DNA of 64,000 nucleotides from Fluviicoccus sp. (GCF_030646115.1 NZ_JAUSMX010000009.1:534960-598959), one strand, 5' to 3'; counted from the first letter of the stretch, positions 43,372 to 52,265 are shown. Numbers and translations are program-made. The notes: generated from the sequence alone by a model not told the origin.

Positions 43372-44757
43372 ATGAATATCGTGGAAAAGCAAGATATAGT
43401 TGCATCATTGAAAAGCCGGCCGATCGGTTTGGCGATCGGAGTCACCGTCATTGTCGCCTTGTTTGCCGTTTCGGCATGGTGGGCGCTTTCGCCTTCATAT
43501 GCCCCACTCTACAAAAATGCCACTGAGGCATCCCAGGCTGATATTCTGGCAAACCTTGACAGAGCACATATCCCGTATCGAATCAATACCAAGGACAATG
43601 CTATCGAGGTTTCGGAGGAGCGTCTTGGTGAGGCGCGTATGAAGCTGGCGGAAAGCGGAATTCCAACCAGAGCTGGTTCTGGATTTGAGCTTTTTGACCA
43701 TGCTGATTACGGGATGTCCGAATTTACGCAAAAAATCAATTACCAGCGGGCGCTGGAGGGTGAGCTTGCACGCACCATCATGGGCATGCGGGAGATCAGG
43801 CAAGCCAGAGTTCACCTTACCCTCAAGCGTACCGGCATATACTTGACGGCTCCCGAGCAGCCAAAAGCTTCGGTCGTTATCCAGCTACGTCCTGAAGCCG
43901 TGCTTGATGGTCGCCAGGCCAGGGGAATACAGGAGCTTATCGCTTCGGCCGTTGAGGGTATGACAATTGAAAATGTTGTAGTCATGAATGAAGCCGGGCA
44001 ATTGTTGAACTCCGGTGATTTAGCAGGGCAGATGCCGGATCGGCTGCAATTGGTCTCGAGAGTGGAAAACGAGCTTCGCACCAAGGCGGAAAGCTTACTC
44101 CAACATACACTGGGAGTAGACAATGGTTATGTTGCCGTTAATGTCCAGATGAATTTCGACAAGATCAAAGCGGTACGTGAACGCCCTCTTCCTGTTGCAG
44201 GTTCTGAAGATGGTTTGGTTCTGCGTGAAAAAGAACTTCACACCAGCAGCTCTGATGCAACTGATTCCGGGCAGGTCAGTGGTGGTGAAGGACGAACACA
44301 GGATACATCCGAGACAGAATATGTAGTCGGGAAGGAACACTCCGAGATTGAGTATGCGGCTGGAAAACTTGAGCGTGTGAATGTCGGGGTGGTGTTGTCT
44401 ACACCGGTTGACGGAGTCAGCACAACTCAAATCCAGGAATTATTAACCACATCGCTGGGTTTGAATCCGGCGCGCGGAGATCGAATTTCGATTCTCTATG
44501 CGGCGGCCCGGATTTCTGCGCCCGTTCGTGAAACAACCGCTCCAGTCAAGGTGACCCCGACAACAGTCACTCCGTCAATACCGGTGGCGTTCTGGTGGAT
44601 AGTGGCAGGCGGGCTGATTTTTTCGTTGGCCTTGCTGGCATTCATCACCCGACTCCGCCAAGGTGCTGTGACTCCGGACACCACACCAAATCTTTCCGGT
44701 GAAGATCGCGAAGCATTGTTGGCAGATTTGCGTCGTTGGCTGAAAGAACCGCAGTAG
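43372..44757 (+). CDS. fliF: MS-ring protein FliF with shortened cytoplasmic tail
   Basis: The 461-residue protein has two membrane helices (about 20-40 and 405-425), ring-building motifs 1 and 2 (ANLDRAHIPYR, GSGFELFDHADYGMSEFTQKI, LEGELARTI) and RBM3 with the EYVVGKEHSEIEY region. It is about 90-100 residues shorter than common FliF (about 550), mostly in the beta-collar and the tail. The last residues (DREALLADLRRWLKEP) still resemble the FliG-binding end of FliF. The adapter expected to bind there is missing, and a 129-residue protein follows. Confidence 0.93.
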   Translation: MNIVEKQDIVASLKSRPIGLAIGVTVIVALFAVSAWWALSPSYAPLYKNATEASQADILANLDRAHIPYRINTKDNAIEVSEERLGEARMKLAESGIPTRAGSGFELFDHADYGMSEFTQKINYQRALEGELARTIMGMREIRQARVHLTLKRTGIYLTAPEQPKASVVIQLRPEAVLDGRQARGIQELIASAVEGMTIENVVVMNEAGQLLNSGDLAGQMPDRLQLVSRVENELRTKAESLLQHTLGVDNGYVAVNVQMNFDKIKAVRERPLPVAGSEDGLVLREKELHTSSSDATDSGQVSGGEGRTQDTSETEYVVGKEHSEIEYAAGKLERVNVGVVLSTPVDGVSTTQIQELLTTSLGLNPARGDRISILYAAARISAPVRETTAPVKVTPTTVTPSIPVAFWWIVAGGLIFSLALLAFITRLRQGAVTPDTTPNLSGEDREALLADLRRWLKEPQ

Positions 44758-44768
44758 GAGTATCCAAC

Positions 44769-45158
44769 ATGGAACGCGATGCCCCGTTACGCCGAATCAC
44801 TTTGCGTCTTGCCGTTTTAAGCCGTCAGGATCGCCAATGGATTCTGGAGCAGCTTGATCACAACGAGCGTAATCAAGTGCTGGCATTACTGGATGAGATA
44901 AATGAACTGGGTCTTCTGACTAATCCCGGAGTGGTGAGTGATCTTTTACGTGACCAGATTGAACAGATAACACCAACCGGATTGCCTTTGGTCCACCCGG
45001 TCTGGGGAGCACTGTTATCTGCATCACGTGGCTTCAGTGAACAGTCTGATAATGAACAATTGCAGGAGTGGTTGGCACGACTACGGGGTATCGAATTGCC
45101 CGTTTCGCTTCTAAACAGCTTGGAGCGCCGGATAAGCAGCGGTGGAATCGTCCCATGA
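44769..45158 (+). CDS. Small protein at the fliG position, unknown (possible FliG-N remnant or SctK-like adapter)
   Basis: The 129-residue protein lies between fliF and fliH, where fliG normally is. Its first 60 residues are helical (LRLAVLSRQDRQWILEQLDHN, then a Leu-rich helix), resembling the amphipathic helices of FliG-N, but there is no middle or C-terminal domain, no EHPQ motif and no charged torque helix. In injectisomes the SctK adapter joins the inner-ring protein to SctQ; by position and size it could do the same here. TAGGAG overlaps the fliF stop and precedes the ATG. The assignment is inference only. Confidence 0.6.
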   Translation: MERDAPLRRITLRLAVLSRQDRQWILEQLDHNERNQVLALLDEINELGLLTNPGVVSDLLRDQIEQITPTGLPLVHPVWGALLSASRGFSEQSDNEQLQEWLARLRGIELPVSLLNSLERRISSGGIVP

Positions 45159-45916
45159 GCAATTTGATAAGCCATGTTGCGGATCCGAGTGTACTGAAGA
45201 AATCTGTTGTCTCGGAAGTGACCAGAAAACTCGGAAATCCTGTTTCTACCGACCTTTATGGCGCAAAGCAAATTAAGGAAATGGCCGCCATTGTTGTTCC
45301 GGGGAGTCCTGCCCAACCATCACCCGAAGCGCTCAGAGCCACGCTGAAAGTGCAGTTTTCGGTTCAATTGGCTGAATTGGAAGAAGAGGCCAGGAAGGCG
45401 GGCTTGAAGAATGCAGCCGATGAAGCGGTGAGCGCCCTAAAGCATGCTAGAGAGCAGGTTGTCAGCGCATGGAAACTCGAAGAGGACAAACTTCGTGCGT
45501 CCCTGAAGTCGGATCAGGAAAAACTTCGGGGTTTGATCGTTTCGTTGGCAGAAGAGCGTGAACAAATGCTCGGCGAGATGGCTCCTGCATTGGTGGAGTT
45601 GTTATTTGCATCATTAATAAAAATTCTGGGCAGACATGCCCTTGAAGGTGAGCTTGTAAAAGACATTGCGGCTCAAGCGATCAAGGAGTACCGCATCGCT
45701 TCCCCCTTCAGGATTTTAATCTCCCGCGTTGATTATGAGCGTATGGCTGCCGAAGATACCTCAGACAGTATCCTGGACTCATTACGGGTTGATGATCACG
45801 CCAAACCCGGTTCCTGCCTGATTGATTACGGCAACGGTTCTCTGGACGCCAGCCTGGAAAAACAGCTTGAATCATTGAAGCAGTTATTACTTCGTGGGAA
45901 TGAACGTGTGGAATGA
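45155..45916 (+). CDS. fliH: FliH/SctL-like ATPase stator protein
   Basis: The 253-residue protein has a long central helical region (about 60-165) with Ala/Glu/Lys-rich heptads and a C-terminal domain with LLFASLIKILGRHALEG and PGSCLIDYGNGSLDASLEKQLESLKQ, typical of FliH/YscL. It links the ATPase to the C ring and regulates it. It overlaps the previous gene by four bases and the fliI start. Confidence 0.85.
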   Translation: MSNLISHVADPSVLKKSVVSEVTRKLGNPVSTDLYGAKQIKEMAAIVVPGSPAQPSPEALRATLKVQFSVQLAELEEEARKAGLKNAADEAVSALKHAREQVVSAWKLEEDKLRASLKSDQEKLRGLIVSLAEEREQMLGEMAPALVELLFASLIKILGRHALEGELVKDIAAQAIKEYRIASPFRILISRVDYERMAAEDTSDSILDSLRVDDHAKPGSCLIDYGNGSLDASLEKQLESLKQLLLRGNERVE

Positions 45917-47252
45917 ACTGGGGGATACACTTCTGGACAGGTTGTCAAAAGCCCGGTTATGCAGCAGGACGGGGCGTTTGCGAGCGATACACGGACTTGT
46001 CCTTGAGGCTACGGGCTTGGATGTCCAGCTGGGCGAATTGGTTGATATCCTGCCGGCCAGAGGTGGAAATTCTGTTCTGGCAGAGGTAGTGGGATTGAGG
46101 AATGATCATACCCTGCTGATGCCTTATGCCTCTGTAGACGGACTCTGCCTGTCCAGTGAGGTAGTCGCTTCGGGTAACACTAATGCAATACCGGTTGGGT
46201 ATGAGCTGCTGGGCCGCGTGATTGATGCCGGAGGGAACCCACTTGATGACGGCCCATCGTTGAGCAGTTTAAATAAAGAGCACCGTTTTCAGAACCCCAT
46301 CAATCCCTTGCATCGCCGACCCATTCAGGACCTTATGGTGACCGGTGTGCGTGCCGTTGATCTGTTCATGCCGCTTGGTCGTGGTCAGCGTATTGGAATC
46401 ATGGCGGGAAGCGGTGTCGGTAAGAGTACCTTGCTGGGTATGATGAGCCGGCATGCGCAAGCCGATATCACGGTTATTGCCCTGATAGGTGAGCGCGGCC
46501 GTGAAGTTGGGGATTTTCTGCGCGACAGCTTGGGAGCCAAAGGCTTGAAAGGGGCTGTAGTGGTGGTGGCCTCAGCAGAACAGCCTGCCGTCATGCGTCG
46601 TCAAGCGGCCTATACGGCCACGGGTATTGCTGAATGGTTCAGGTCTCAAGGCAAGCATGTTCTGCTGATTATGGATTCCATCACCCGTTTTGCGTTTGCC
46701 CAACGTGAGATCGGGCTGGCAACCGGCGAGCCAATGGGAAGTCGCGGATACCCACCCTCGGTATTCGGACTGCTGCCGCCGCTCTTGGAGCGCGCCGGAG
46801 CTGTGAACGGACAGGGATCGATTACCGGCGTTTATACCGTGCTGGTGGAAGGTGATGACATGAATGAGCCTGTGGCGGATCATATGCGCGCCATTCTGGA
46901 CGGGCATATTGTCCTCAGCCGGGAGCTGGCGTCTCGCGGGCATTATCCCGCAATTGATATTCAGAACAGTATCAGTCGGTTGGCCGGTGCGCTTTGCAAG
47001 GATACAAGGAAAGAACAAATCGAACGAGTTCGCCAAGCCTTGTCTGCATTCCGGAGTGCTGAAGATTTGATTCAGTTGGGGGCTTATGAAGCAGGCTCCA
47101 GCGCATTACTTGATACCATGATAGGAATGGAAGCTGACATGAACAACCTTTTGCGGCAGTCTCCGGATCAATATTCCTCTCCGGAAAACTCTTGGGCAAT
47201 ATGTACTGACTTTACGTCCAAGCTCCAGCGGGGAATGGCCAATGCCCGATGA
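45900..47252 (+). CDS. fliI: Type III export ATPase FliI
   Basis: The 450-residue ATPase has Walker A (GSGVGKST; Lys175), GERGREVGDF, and the Walker B/arginine-finger region with LLIMDSITRFAFAQREIGLA and RGYPPSVF. It unfolds substrates and releases chaperones at the export gate. The N-terminal beta-barrel is present. The start is ATG at 45900, inside the fliH end; a GTG two codons earlier is possible. Full family length. It is among the best conserved products in the operon. Confidence 0.96.
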   Translation: MNVWNELGDTLLDRLSKARLCSRTGRLRAIHGLVLEATGLDVQLGELVDILPARGGNSVLAEVVGLRNDHTLLMPYASVDGLCLSSEVVASGNTNAIPVGYELLGRVIDAGGNPLDDGPSLSSLNKEHRFQNPINPLHRRPIQDLMVTGVRAVDLFMPLGRGQRIGIMAGSGVGKSTLLGMMSRHAQADITVIALIGERGREVGDFLRDSLGAKGLKGAVVVVASAEQPAVMRRQAAYTATGIAEWFRSQGKHVLLIMDSITRFAFAQREIGLATGEPMGSRGYPPSVFGLLPPLLERAGAVNGQGSITGVYTVLVEGDDMNEPVADHMRAILDGHIVLSRELASRGHYPAIDIQNSISRLAGALCKDTRKEQIERVRQALSAFRSAEDLIQLGAYEAGSSALLDTMIGMEADMNNLLRQSPDQYSSPENSWAICTDFTSKLQRGMANAR

Positions 47253-47706
47253 TCTTCTCAAAATACGTCGCATCAGGGCTTTGCACAAACTCAAGGAAAT
47301 GCAGTGTGATAAAGCCTCCCGTGGCAATGCCATTGCCAGTCGAGAATTGAAGCGGGCATGTGAAGTCTCTGCTTGCGGGCAGAATCAATATATGCGGGAG
47401 CTTGCTGCTTACTCTCTCCATCAGGAAGCCGGAAAAGTGGTGGATACGGAGCTTCATACGGAAAGATTGATGGCCATTTTACAGACCCGCAAGGATGTTC
47501 TGATTGCCCGACAGGAAGAACATGCCTGTCAAGAACGGCAATCCTTAACCAGAAAAGTGCTTCTGGAGGCCCATGCCAGTGAAGGAGCAGTCGCCTTGTG
47601 GAAGGAGCGCACATTAGCGGCTTGGCGTCTTAAGCAATCGGCCAGGGAGCTGGAAGATATCTTTGACTCCCAGCGTCGAGGAAGCGGCCATGTCCATCCG
47701 GATTGA
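47242..47706 (+). CDS. fliJ: FliJ/SctO-like central stalk protein
   Basis: The 154-residue protein is almost all helix with Lys, Glu, Gln and Ala (for example RIRALHKLKEMQCDKASRGN), consistent with the two-helix coiled coil of FliJ. The family is poorly conserved in sequence, so the call rests on position after fliI, length and helical character. It overlaps the fliI end by 11 bases and the next gene by 17. Confidence 0.72.
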   Translation: MPDDLLKIRRIRALHKLKEMQCDKASRGNAIASRELKRACEVSACGQNQYMRELAAYSLHQEAGKVVDTELHTERLMAILQTRKDVLIARQEEHACQERQSLTRKVLLEAHASEGAVALWKERTLAAWRLKQSARELEDIFDSQRRGSGHVHPD

Positions 47707-48466
47707 TTCTCCTGCGGCGGTTGTTAGCCAGACGCATAACCAAGTAAAGGGGAAACCTCGCGAGGATTTTGCGTCACAGGCTGGTATTGACCGAACTGCT
47801 TCAGGCCAAGAGCAAGCTGCTGAAGACAGTGAAGCCTCCATGGAGTCACGATTCAGGAATGTGAAGCGTCCGGAGCGTGACAGTGAACATTTCCATGATG
47901 TTGAGCTGTCGGATTTCAGGCAACCCTTGATCAGGACTTCAGCCTCTGATCCCATTGAGCAGCGCGTGCAATGGGGTCTGCTGGCAGGTCTCAGGCTTTC
48001 CTATCTGGATCATGACGTATCAATACCGAATACGGGAAGCGGGTCACTACAGCTAACCGGTTTCAGTGCAGTAAGGGAGGCTGCGATCACCAAGGGTCTT
48101 GTCTGGAATACAGCCGCTTCGACAGGGTTGGGAGATTTTTATGGAAAATCCGGGTTGGTAAATTCAGATATCCAAACGCGCCGGCCTGAGGTATGTCAGC
48201 AGGATGCGCCCGTTGAAGCAACCTGGTCGAGCTTGTCTGATATCTGTTCCTGGTTGCCCCGCAGGGTCCATTGGGTATCCGGACAGCAGGGGGTGGATGT
48301 TGTTATCAGGGATTATCATCTGGACGAGGCCGAGGTTCACCGCCTTATCGATGACATTCGGCAACATATGTTGAGCGCGGGGATCGTCCCGGCCAGAATC
48401 AGAATTAACGGGCATATCCATTGGGAGGCCCCGCAACCTCAGTCAGGAGAAAAACATGGCCGTTGA
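47690..48466 (+). CDS. Protein at the fliK/sctP position, probable length-control or switch protein
   Basis: The 258-residue protein lies between fliJ and flgD, where fliK belongs. The first 95 residues are polar and low in structure; the C-terminal 90 residues contain a beta-rich part (VDVVIRDYHLDEAEV then PARIRINGHIHW) comparable in outline with the C-terminal domain of FliK/SctP that contacts FlhB. Sequence similarity is too weak to be sure. It is short for FliK (about 400 residues). GAGGAAG precedes the ATG at 47690. Confidence 0.6.
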   Translation: MSIRIDSPAAVVSQTHNQVKGKPREDFASQAGIDRTASGQEQAAEDSEASMESRFRNVKRPERDSEHFHDVELSDFRQPLIRTSASDPIEQRVQWGLLAGLRLSYLDHDVSIPNTGSGSLQLTGFSAVREAAITKGLVWNTAASTGLGDFYGKSGLVNSDIQTRRPEVCQQDAPVEATWSSLSDICSWLPRRVHWVSGQQGVDVVIRDYHLDEAEVHRLIDDIRQHMLSAGIVPARIRINGHIHWEAPQPQSGEKHGR

Positions 48467-48869
48467 TGCCATTGGCAGCGCGCTCTCAGCTACGACTTCG
48501 GATATCACCGAGTCTCGGTTGAATCAGGAAGACTTCATTAAGCTTTTCATGACTGAACTTAGCTTTCAGGATCCGTTGGAGCCTATCAACAACCGTGAGT
48601 TCCTGGCCCAAATGGCGCAATTCGCCAATCTGGAGCAGGCCCGGGTCACCAATGAAAATATGGACAGTCTGGTAACTTTGAATGCGACAGCACAGTCTTT
48701 GAGTTTGCTCGGCAAGCAAGTCGAGGCCGGCAGTAATACCGGCAACTCGTTTATTGGGACAATTACCGCCATAAGTTTTGCCGGCGGCGCTCCCGTTTTG
48801 ACTATCAAACAGGCCGACGGCTCGGTGATTACTGATATTCGACTTTCCCAAATACAGTTAGTACGGTAA
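48456..48869 (+). CDS. flgD: Hook scaffold FlgD, N-terminal part only
   Basis: The 137-residue protein has the conserved FlgD N-terminus (QEDFIKLFMTELSFQDPLEPI and NREFLAQMAQFANLEQ) followed by TLNATAQSLSLLGKQV. The C-terminal Tudor-like and Ig-like domains (FlgD is usually about 220-230 residues) are largely absent, and only about 45 residues follow the conserved part. It would be the hook cap guiding FlgE polymerisation. The stop is real: flgE begins 15 bases downstream with its own ribosome-binding site. Confidence 0.9.
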   Translation: MAVDAIGSALSATTSDITESRLNQEDFIKLFMTELSFQDPLEPINNREFLAQMAQFANLEQARVTNENMDSLVTLNATAQSLSLLGKQVEAGSNTGNSFIGTITAISFAGGAPVLTIKQADGSVITDIRLSQIQLVR

Positions 48870-48884
48870 TAAGGAGAAATTCCC

Positions 48885-50060
48885 ATGTTGCAGGCATTCT
48901 ATAACGGGTTGAGCGGTTTGCTCTCGTTCTCCAAGGGTTTGGACAATGTGTCGAATAATGTGTCCAATATGAACACTCCTGGTTTTCGGGGCACGGGCAC
49001 ATTCTTTCGCAGCGTGGGTGGCGGCGATTCGGATGGCAGCGGTTATGGCTCGGAAATAGCCGGCACCAGCCTTCGTACCGAGGCGGGAGAACTTCGGCAG
49101 ACAGGAACCGATACCGACTTGGCTATCAAGGGCAAAGGCTATTTCATACTCCGTACTGATGCGGGAAACTTACTCTATACCCGTTCCGGTCAATTCAAGC
49201 TGGACAAGGATAATGTTCTTGTAGACAGCGTCTCCGGCTTAAGACTTGCCGGCCTGGATGCTACCGGAAATCTTGTTGACCTGAATATAACCCCGCAACT
49301 GACGCTGCCACCGAAGCCGACAACCAAGATTGATCTGGTCGGGAATCTGGTGACAGGCAGTACTACTCACTCCATTAGTACCGTCAAGGTGTTTGATGCG
49401 AATGGGGGAGTACAAACGCTGACCATCAATTTCAGTAATCAATCCACAGCAACGGCTCCCAACAGTTGGAAGGTAACCGTGGCAAATGGCGCCACCACGT
49501 TGAAGGAAGGGGAAGTCCGTTTTGGCGCAGATGGCAGCCCATTGGCCGGATTCAATACCGTTACTGCGACCTTGACTGTAAACGGACAGGCTCAGGATAT
49601 TGTTTTGGATTTCGGGACGCCTGGCAGCCTTTCCAAGTCAACGCAGTTTTCAGGGGCTTCATCCAGCCTGGCTGCGAAAGTCATCGACGGAAGTGCATTG
49701 GCAGGACTCACGACCTTCAGCTTTGACGAATCAGGGGTCATGAAGTTCACCTATTCCAATGGTGAGAAAAAGGACGGTGCACAGTTGGCAATGGCGGATT
49801 TTGCCGAGGAGTCCTCGCTGATTCAGGGAGAGAAAGCCATGTTCAAAGCGCCGGAAAATATGTCTCCGCAGATTGGGAAGCCAAATTCTGTTCAGTTTGG
49901 AAAAATACAGGGGGGGTACATCGAGTTATCCAACGTAGATTTGGCGCAAGAATTCGGGGATATCCTGATTATCCAGCGTGGTTATCAGGCGAGTTCACGG
50001 GTTATGACGGTGGCGAATGAAATGCTGGACCAACTCTATAACAACACTCGCGGAGGTTGA
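48885..50060 (+). CDS. flgE: Hook protein FlgE
   Basis: The 391-residue protein has the N-terminal helix and LDNVSNNVSNMNTPGFRG motif, the DLAIKGKGYFIL segment with YTRSGQFKLD, and the C-terminal LSNVDLAQEFGDILIIQRGYQ helix, so it can form a hook-type tube. Domain content and length match a normal FlgE. AAGGAG precedes the ATG. No hook-junction (FlgK, FlgL) or filament genes follow, so the tube may end here. Confidence 0.94.
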   Translation: MLQAFYNGLSGLLSFSKGLDNVSNNVSNMNTPGFRGTGTFFRSVGGGDSDGSGYGSEIAGTSLRTEAGELRQTGTDTDLAIKGKGYFILRTDAGNLLYTRSGQFKLDKDNVLVDSVSGLRLAGLDATGNLVDLNITPQLTLPPKPTTKIDLVGNLVTGSTTHSISTVKVFDANGGVQTLTINFSNQSTATAPNSWKVTVANGATTLKEGEVRFGADGSPLAGFNTVTATLTVNGQAQDIVLDFGTPGSLSKSTQFSGASSSLAAKVIDGSALAGLTTFSFDESGVMKFTYSNGEKKDGAQLAMADFAEESSLIQGEKAMFKAPENMSPQIGKPNSVQFGKIQGGYIELSNVDLAQEFGDILIIQRGYQASSRVMTVANEMLDQLYNNTRGG

Positions 50061-51149
50061 ATGAGACGGTTTACAGTGTTGGGAGCAGACCGGTTATCCG
50101 TTTTGAGTGACCAATTCGAGACTCTTATCAGGCGTTGGTATGAAAGCTGGTGCATTTCACCAGAAGAGAAAGCGGCGTTGGCTGTTCAGATTGGAGAGGC
50201 ATCCGGCTGGGCTTCAACATCACGACTTCGGCATACGGAGTGGGCCGGTCAGCCGTGCACCAATGGAGCAATCTGGTTGGGCTGCAGTAATGACAGAACG
50301 TTGAGAGATCTGGTATTCGGCAGGCTTGCTGCGATGTTGCCTGATGATGCTGTCAGTGAGGCGCTGCTTGGGGAAGCGAGGGAGGATTTGTTTGCCCGCG
50401 TGGCCGATGCAGCCGGTTTGCGGCAGGATGGCGGATTAACCCGACGGCACCCTGAAGGCCTGTATGACAAGGGGCGGGCGATTGTGCTGATAAGGCTTGG
50501 AGTTGGAAATTTCAACATTGATATATTTGCGCAAATTCCGTCAGACCAGGTCGATTCTCAGACCAAGGTGTCTGCCCCACAACTAGAGCGCCGACAGAAT
50601 GCTGTCAGCCGGTCTAAGGTGAACTTGGTGGTTCGGTTGCCACTTGCCGAACTCCTGTTGGGTGACGTTTATCGCCTTGAAGCAGGTGACGTACTGCGTG
50701 CCCAGAGCCTGTTATCGGAGCCGTTTCGCCTGATGCTGGACACCGGAGTCGAGATTGCTGTCGGTCATTTGGGACGAAACCATGACCTTAGAGCCTTGTT
50801 GTTGTCGACACCTGTAAAAAAACAATCCCTGGAGCAAAAACACATGACTGATGTGGTTGAAAGAATTGAGCTGGACGAATTAACGCCGTCTGCAGTTGCG
50901 GGCAAAGGCCCGTTGGTACAACGTGACATGGGGTTGATCAAGCATGTGTCGGTGGAGTTGACGGCGGAAATCGGTACCGCCTCCCTGAGTATTGAGGAGC
51001 TTTTTTCCCTCAAGGCAGGTGAAGTCATAACCCTGCATCAATCTGTCGAAGAGCCGGTGTTGTTGCGTTTGAATGGCAAGCCCGTAGCCAGGGGGAATCT
51101 GATGGCGGTGAATGATCATTTCGGCATCCAGATACTGGAAATCCTGTAA
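50061..51149 (+). CDS. SctQ/FliN-like double-SpoA protein replacing FliM and FliN
   Basis: The 362-residue protein has a divergent N-terminal region (about 1-180) without the CheY-binding EIDALL motif of FliM, then two SpoA domains: SpoA1 about 188-255 (VNLVVRLPLAELLLG...) and SpoA2 about 285-362 (VELTAEIGTASLSIEEL, VLLRLNGKPVARGNL), the second being FliN-like. This single-gene layout is that of SctQ in injectisomes, not of flagella with separate FliM and FliN. An ATG at residue 262 with a ribosome-binding site would give a separate SpoA2 product, as for SctQ. It starts directly after the flgE stop. Confidence 0.85.
   Translation: MRRFTVLGADRLSVLSDQFETLIRRWYESWCISPEEKAALAVQIGEASGWASTSRLRHTEWAGQPCTNGAIWLGCSNDRTLRDLVFGRLAAMLPDDAVSEALLGEAREDLFARVADAAGLRQDGGLTRRHPEGLYDKGRAIVLIRLGVGNFNIDIFAQIPSDQVDSQTKVSAPQLERRQNAVSRSKVNLVVRLPLAELLLGDVYRLEAGDVLRAQSLLSEPFRLMLDTGVEIAVGHLGRNHDLRALLLSTPVKKQSLEQKHMTDVVERIELDELTPSAVAGKGPLVQRDMGLIKHVSVELTAEIGTASLSIEELFSLKAGEVITLHQSVEEPVLLRLNGKPVARGNLMAVNDHFGIQILEIL
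50831..50846 (+). promoter_or_regulatory. Internal ribosome-binding site and start for a FliN-like C-terminal product
   Basis: GGAG at 50831-50834 lies nine bases before an in-frame ATG at 50844. Initiation there would give a product of about 101 residues (50844-51149) starting MTDVVERIELDEL and containing the second SpoA domain. Several injectisome SctQ genes make such a short product as a structural subunit. Confidence 0.6.
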
Positions 51150-51511
51150 TGCCTGCCCAGGAAGCTGCATTGCCCGTCAAGGCTGCATCCTTGCCTTTGA
51201 ATCAGGGGGAGTCAGTCGTGAGTTGGGCATTTATGTTTAAAGAACTGATGCTGACGGCGTTGTTACTGGGCGCAGCCTATCTTGTAATTCGTGTGATGGC
51301 GAATAAGGGCTGGCTTGTCAATAACCGGCGCTCGGTGAATATCATGCAATGCGCAGCGACATTGAGACTTTCCACCCGTACCACATTATTCCTGGTGCGT
51401 GCAGAAGGAAAAGACATTTTGATAACCGAATCTTCAACCGGAGTTTCCGTTACCCTGTTGAACGGCAGTGGAAATCAGCTGTCGATTGAGAAAGTGGCAG
51501 AGTTATCATGA
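51149..51511 (+). CDS. fliO: FliO-like export gate assembly protein
   Basis: The 120-residue protein has one membrane helix (about 30-50) and a C-terminal beta-rich domain (SVNIMQCAATLRLSTRTTLFLVRAEGKDILI, cut here for length) typical of FliO. FliO assists FliP oligomerisation. It overlaps the SpoA gene by one base (TAATG) and fliP by four. FliO is found only in flagellar-type systems, supporting a flagellar ancestry. Confidence 0.82.
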   Translation: MPAQEAALPVKAASLPLNQGESVVSWAFMFKELMLTALLLGAAYLVIRVMANKGWLVNNRRSVNIMQCAATLRLSTRTTLFLVRAEGKDILITESSTGVSVTLLNGSGNQLSIEKVAELS

Positions 51512-52248
51512 CGCAGTGGTCATTCATCAAGGGCATGGTGTTGACGGTTACCTTGTTTGTGGCAATGCCGGCCTGTGCTGCCGGCACAGCCGCCGCAGAC
51601 TGGACAAACTTGAAAGTTGACCAGATAGGATCCCCTGTCAGTATGTTTGTCATGCTGACAGTGCTTTCGCTGATTCCTTTCCTGTTTATTGCAATGACGA
51701 CTTTTACCCGGAATATCGTGGTCTTGTCGCTAGTGCGCCAGGCTTTGGGGTTGCAGCAAACTCCTCCGAACATGGTGTTGATTGTGCTGGCTTTTTTTCT
51801 GACGATGTTTGTTATGTCGCCGACACTGGAGAAATCGTATGAGGCAGGAATCAAGCCCTTTATGGGCAGTCAGATGCCGTTGGATCAGGCCAGTCACGAG
51901 GCTTGGACACCCATGCGGGAGTTCATGGTCAAACAGACCCGGGAGTCTGATCTGGCATTGATTCATGAATTAGCCAAAGCGCCGATGCCGACAACGATTG
52001 AGGAGTTGTCTCCGTTCAGACTGATTCCGGCTTTCATGCTCAGTGAGTTGAAACTGGCATTTCAGATCGGATTTGTGATTTTCCTGCCTTTCCTGATAAT
52101 TGATCTGGTGGTTTCCTCCATTCTGATGTCGTTGGGAATGATTATGGTGCCGCCTGTGACCATATCATTACCACTCAAGATCATGCTGTTTCTGATGATT
52201 GACGGATGGGGGTTGATTGCTCAGGTATTGGTGCGAAGCGCCGGGTAA
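51508..52248 (+). CDS. fliP: Flagellar-type export gate protein FliP
   Basis: The 246-residue protein has a cleavable signal peptide (about 1-24), then membrane helices with FIAMTTFTRNIVVLSLVRQALG, QTPPNMVLIVLAFFLTMFVM, a periplasmic loop, and LIIDLVVSSILMSLGMIMVPP, all diagnostic of FliP. FliP forms the pore of the export gate. Length and motifs are normal. It overlaps fliO by four bases. Confidence 0.95.
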   Translation: MTQWSFIKGMVLTVTLFVAMPACAAGTAAADWTNLKVDQIGSPVSMFVMLTVLSLIPFLFIAMTTFTRNIVVLSLVRQALGLQQTPPNMVLIVLAFFLTMFVMSPTLEKSYEAGIKPFMGSQMPLDQASHEAWTPMREFMVKQTRESDLALIHELAKAPMPTTIEELSPFRLIPAFMLSELKLAFQIGFVIFLPFLIIDLVVSSILMSLGMIMVPPVTISLPLKIMLFLMIDGWGLIAQVLVRSAG

Positions 52249-52265
52249 GGGGCGGCAGCGCATTC

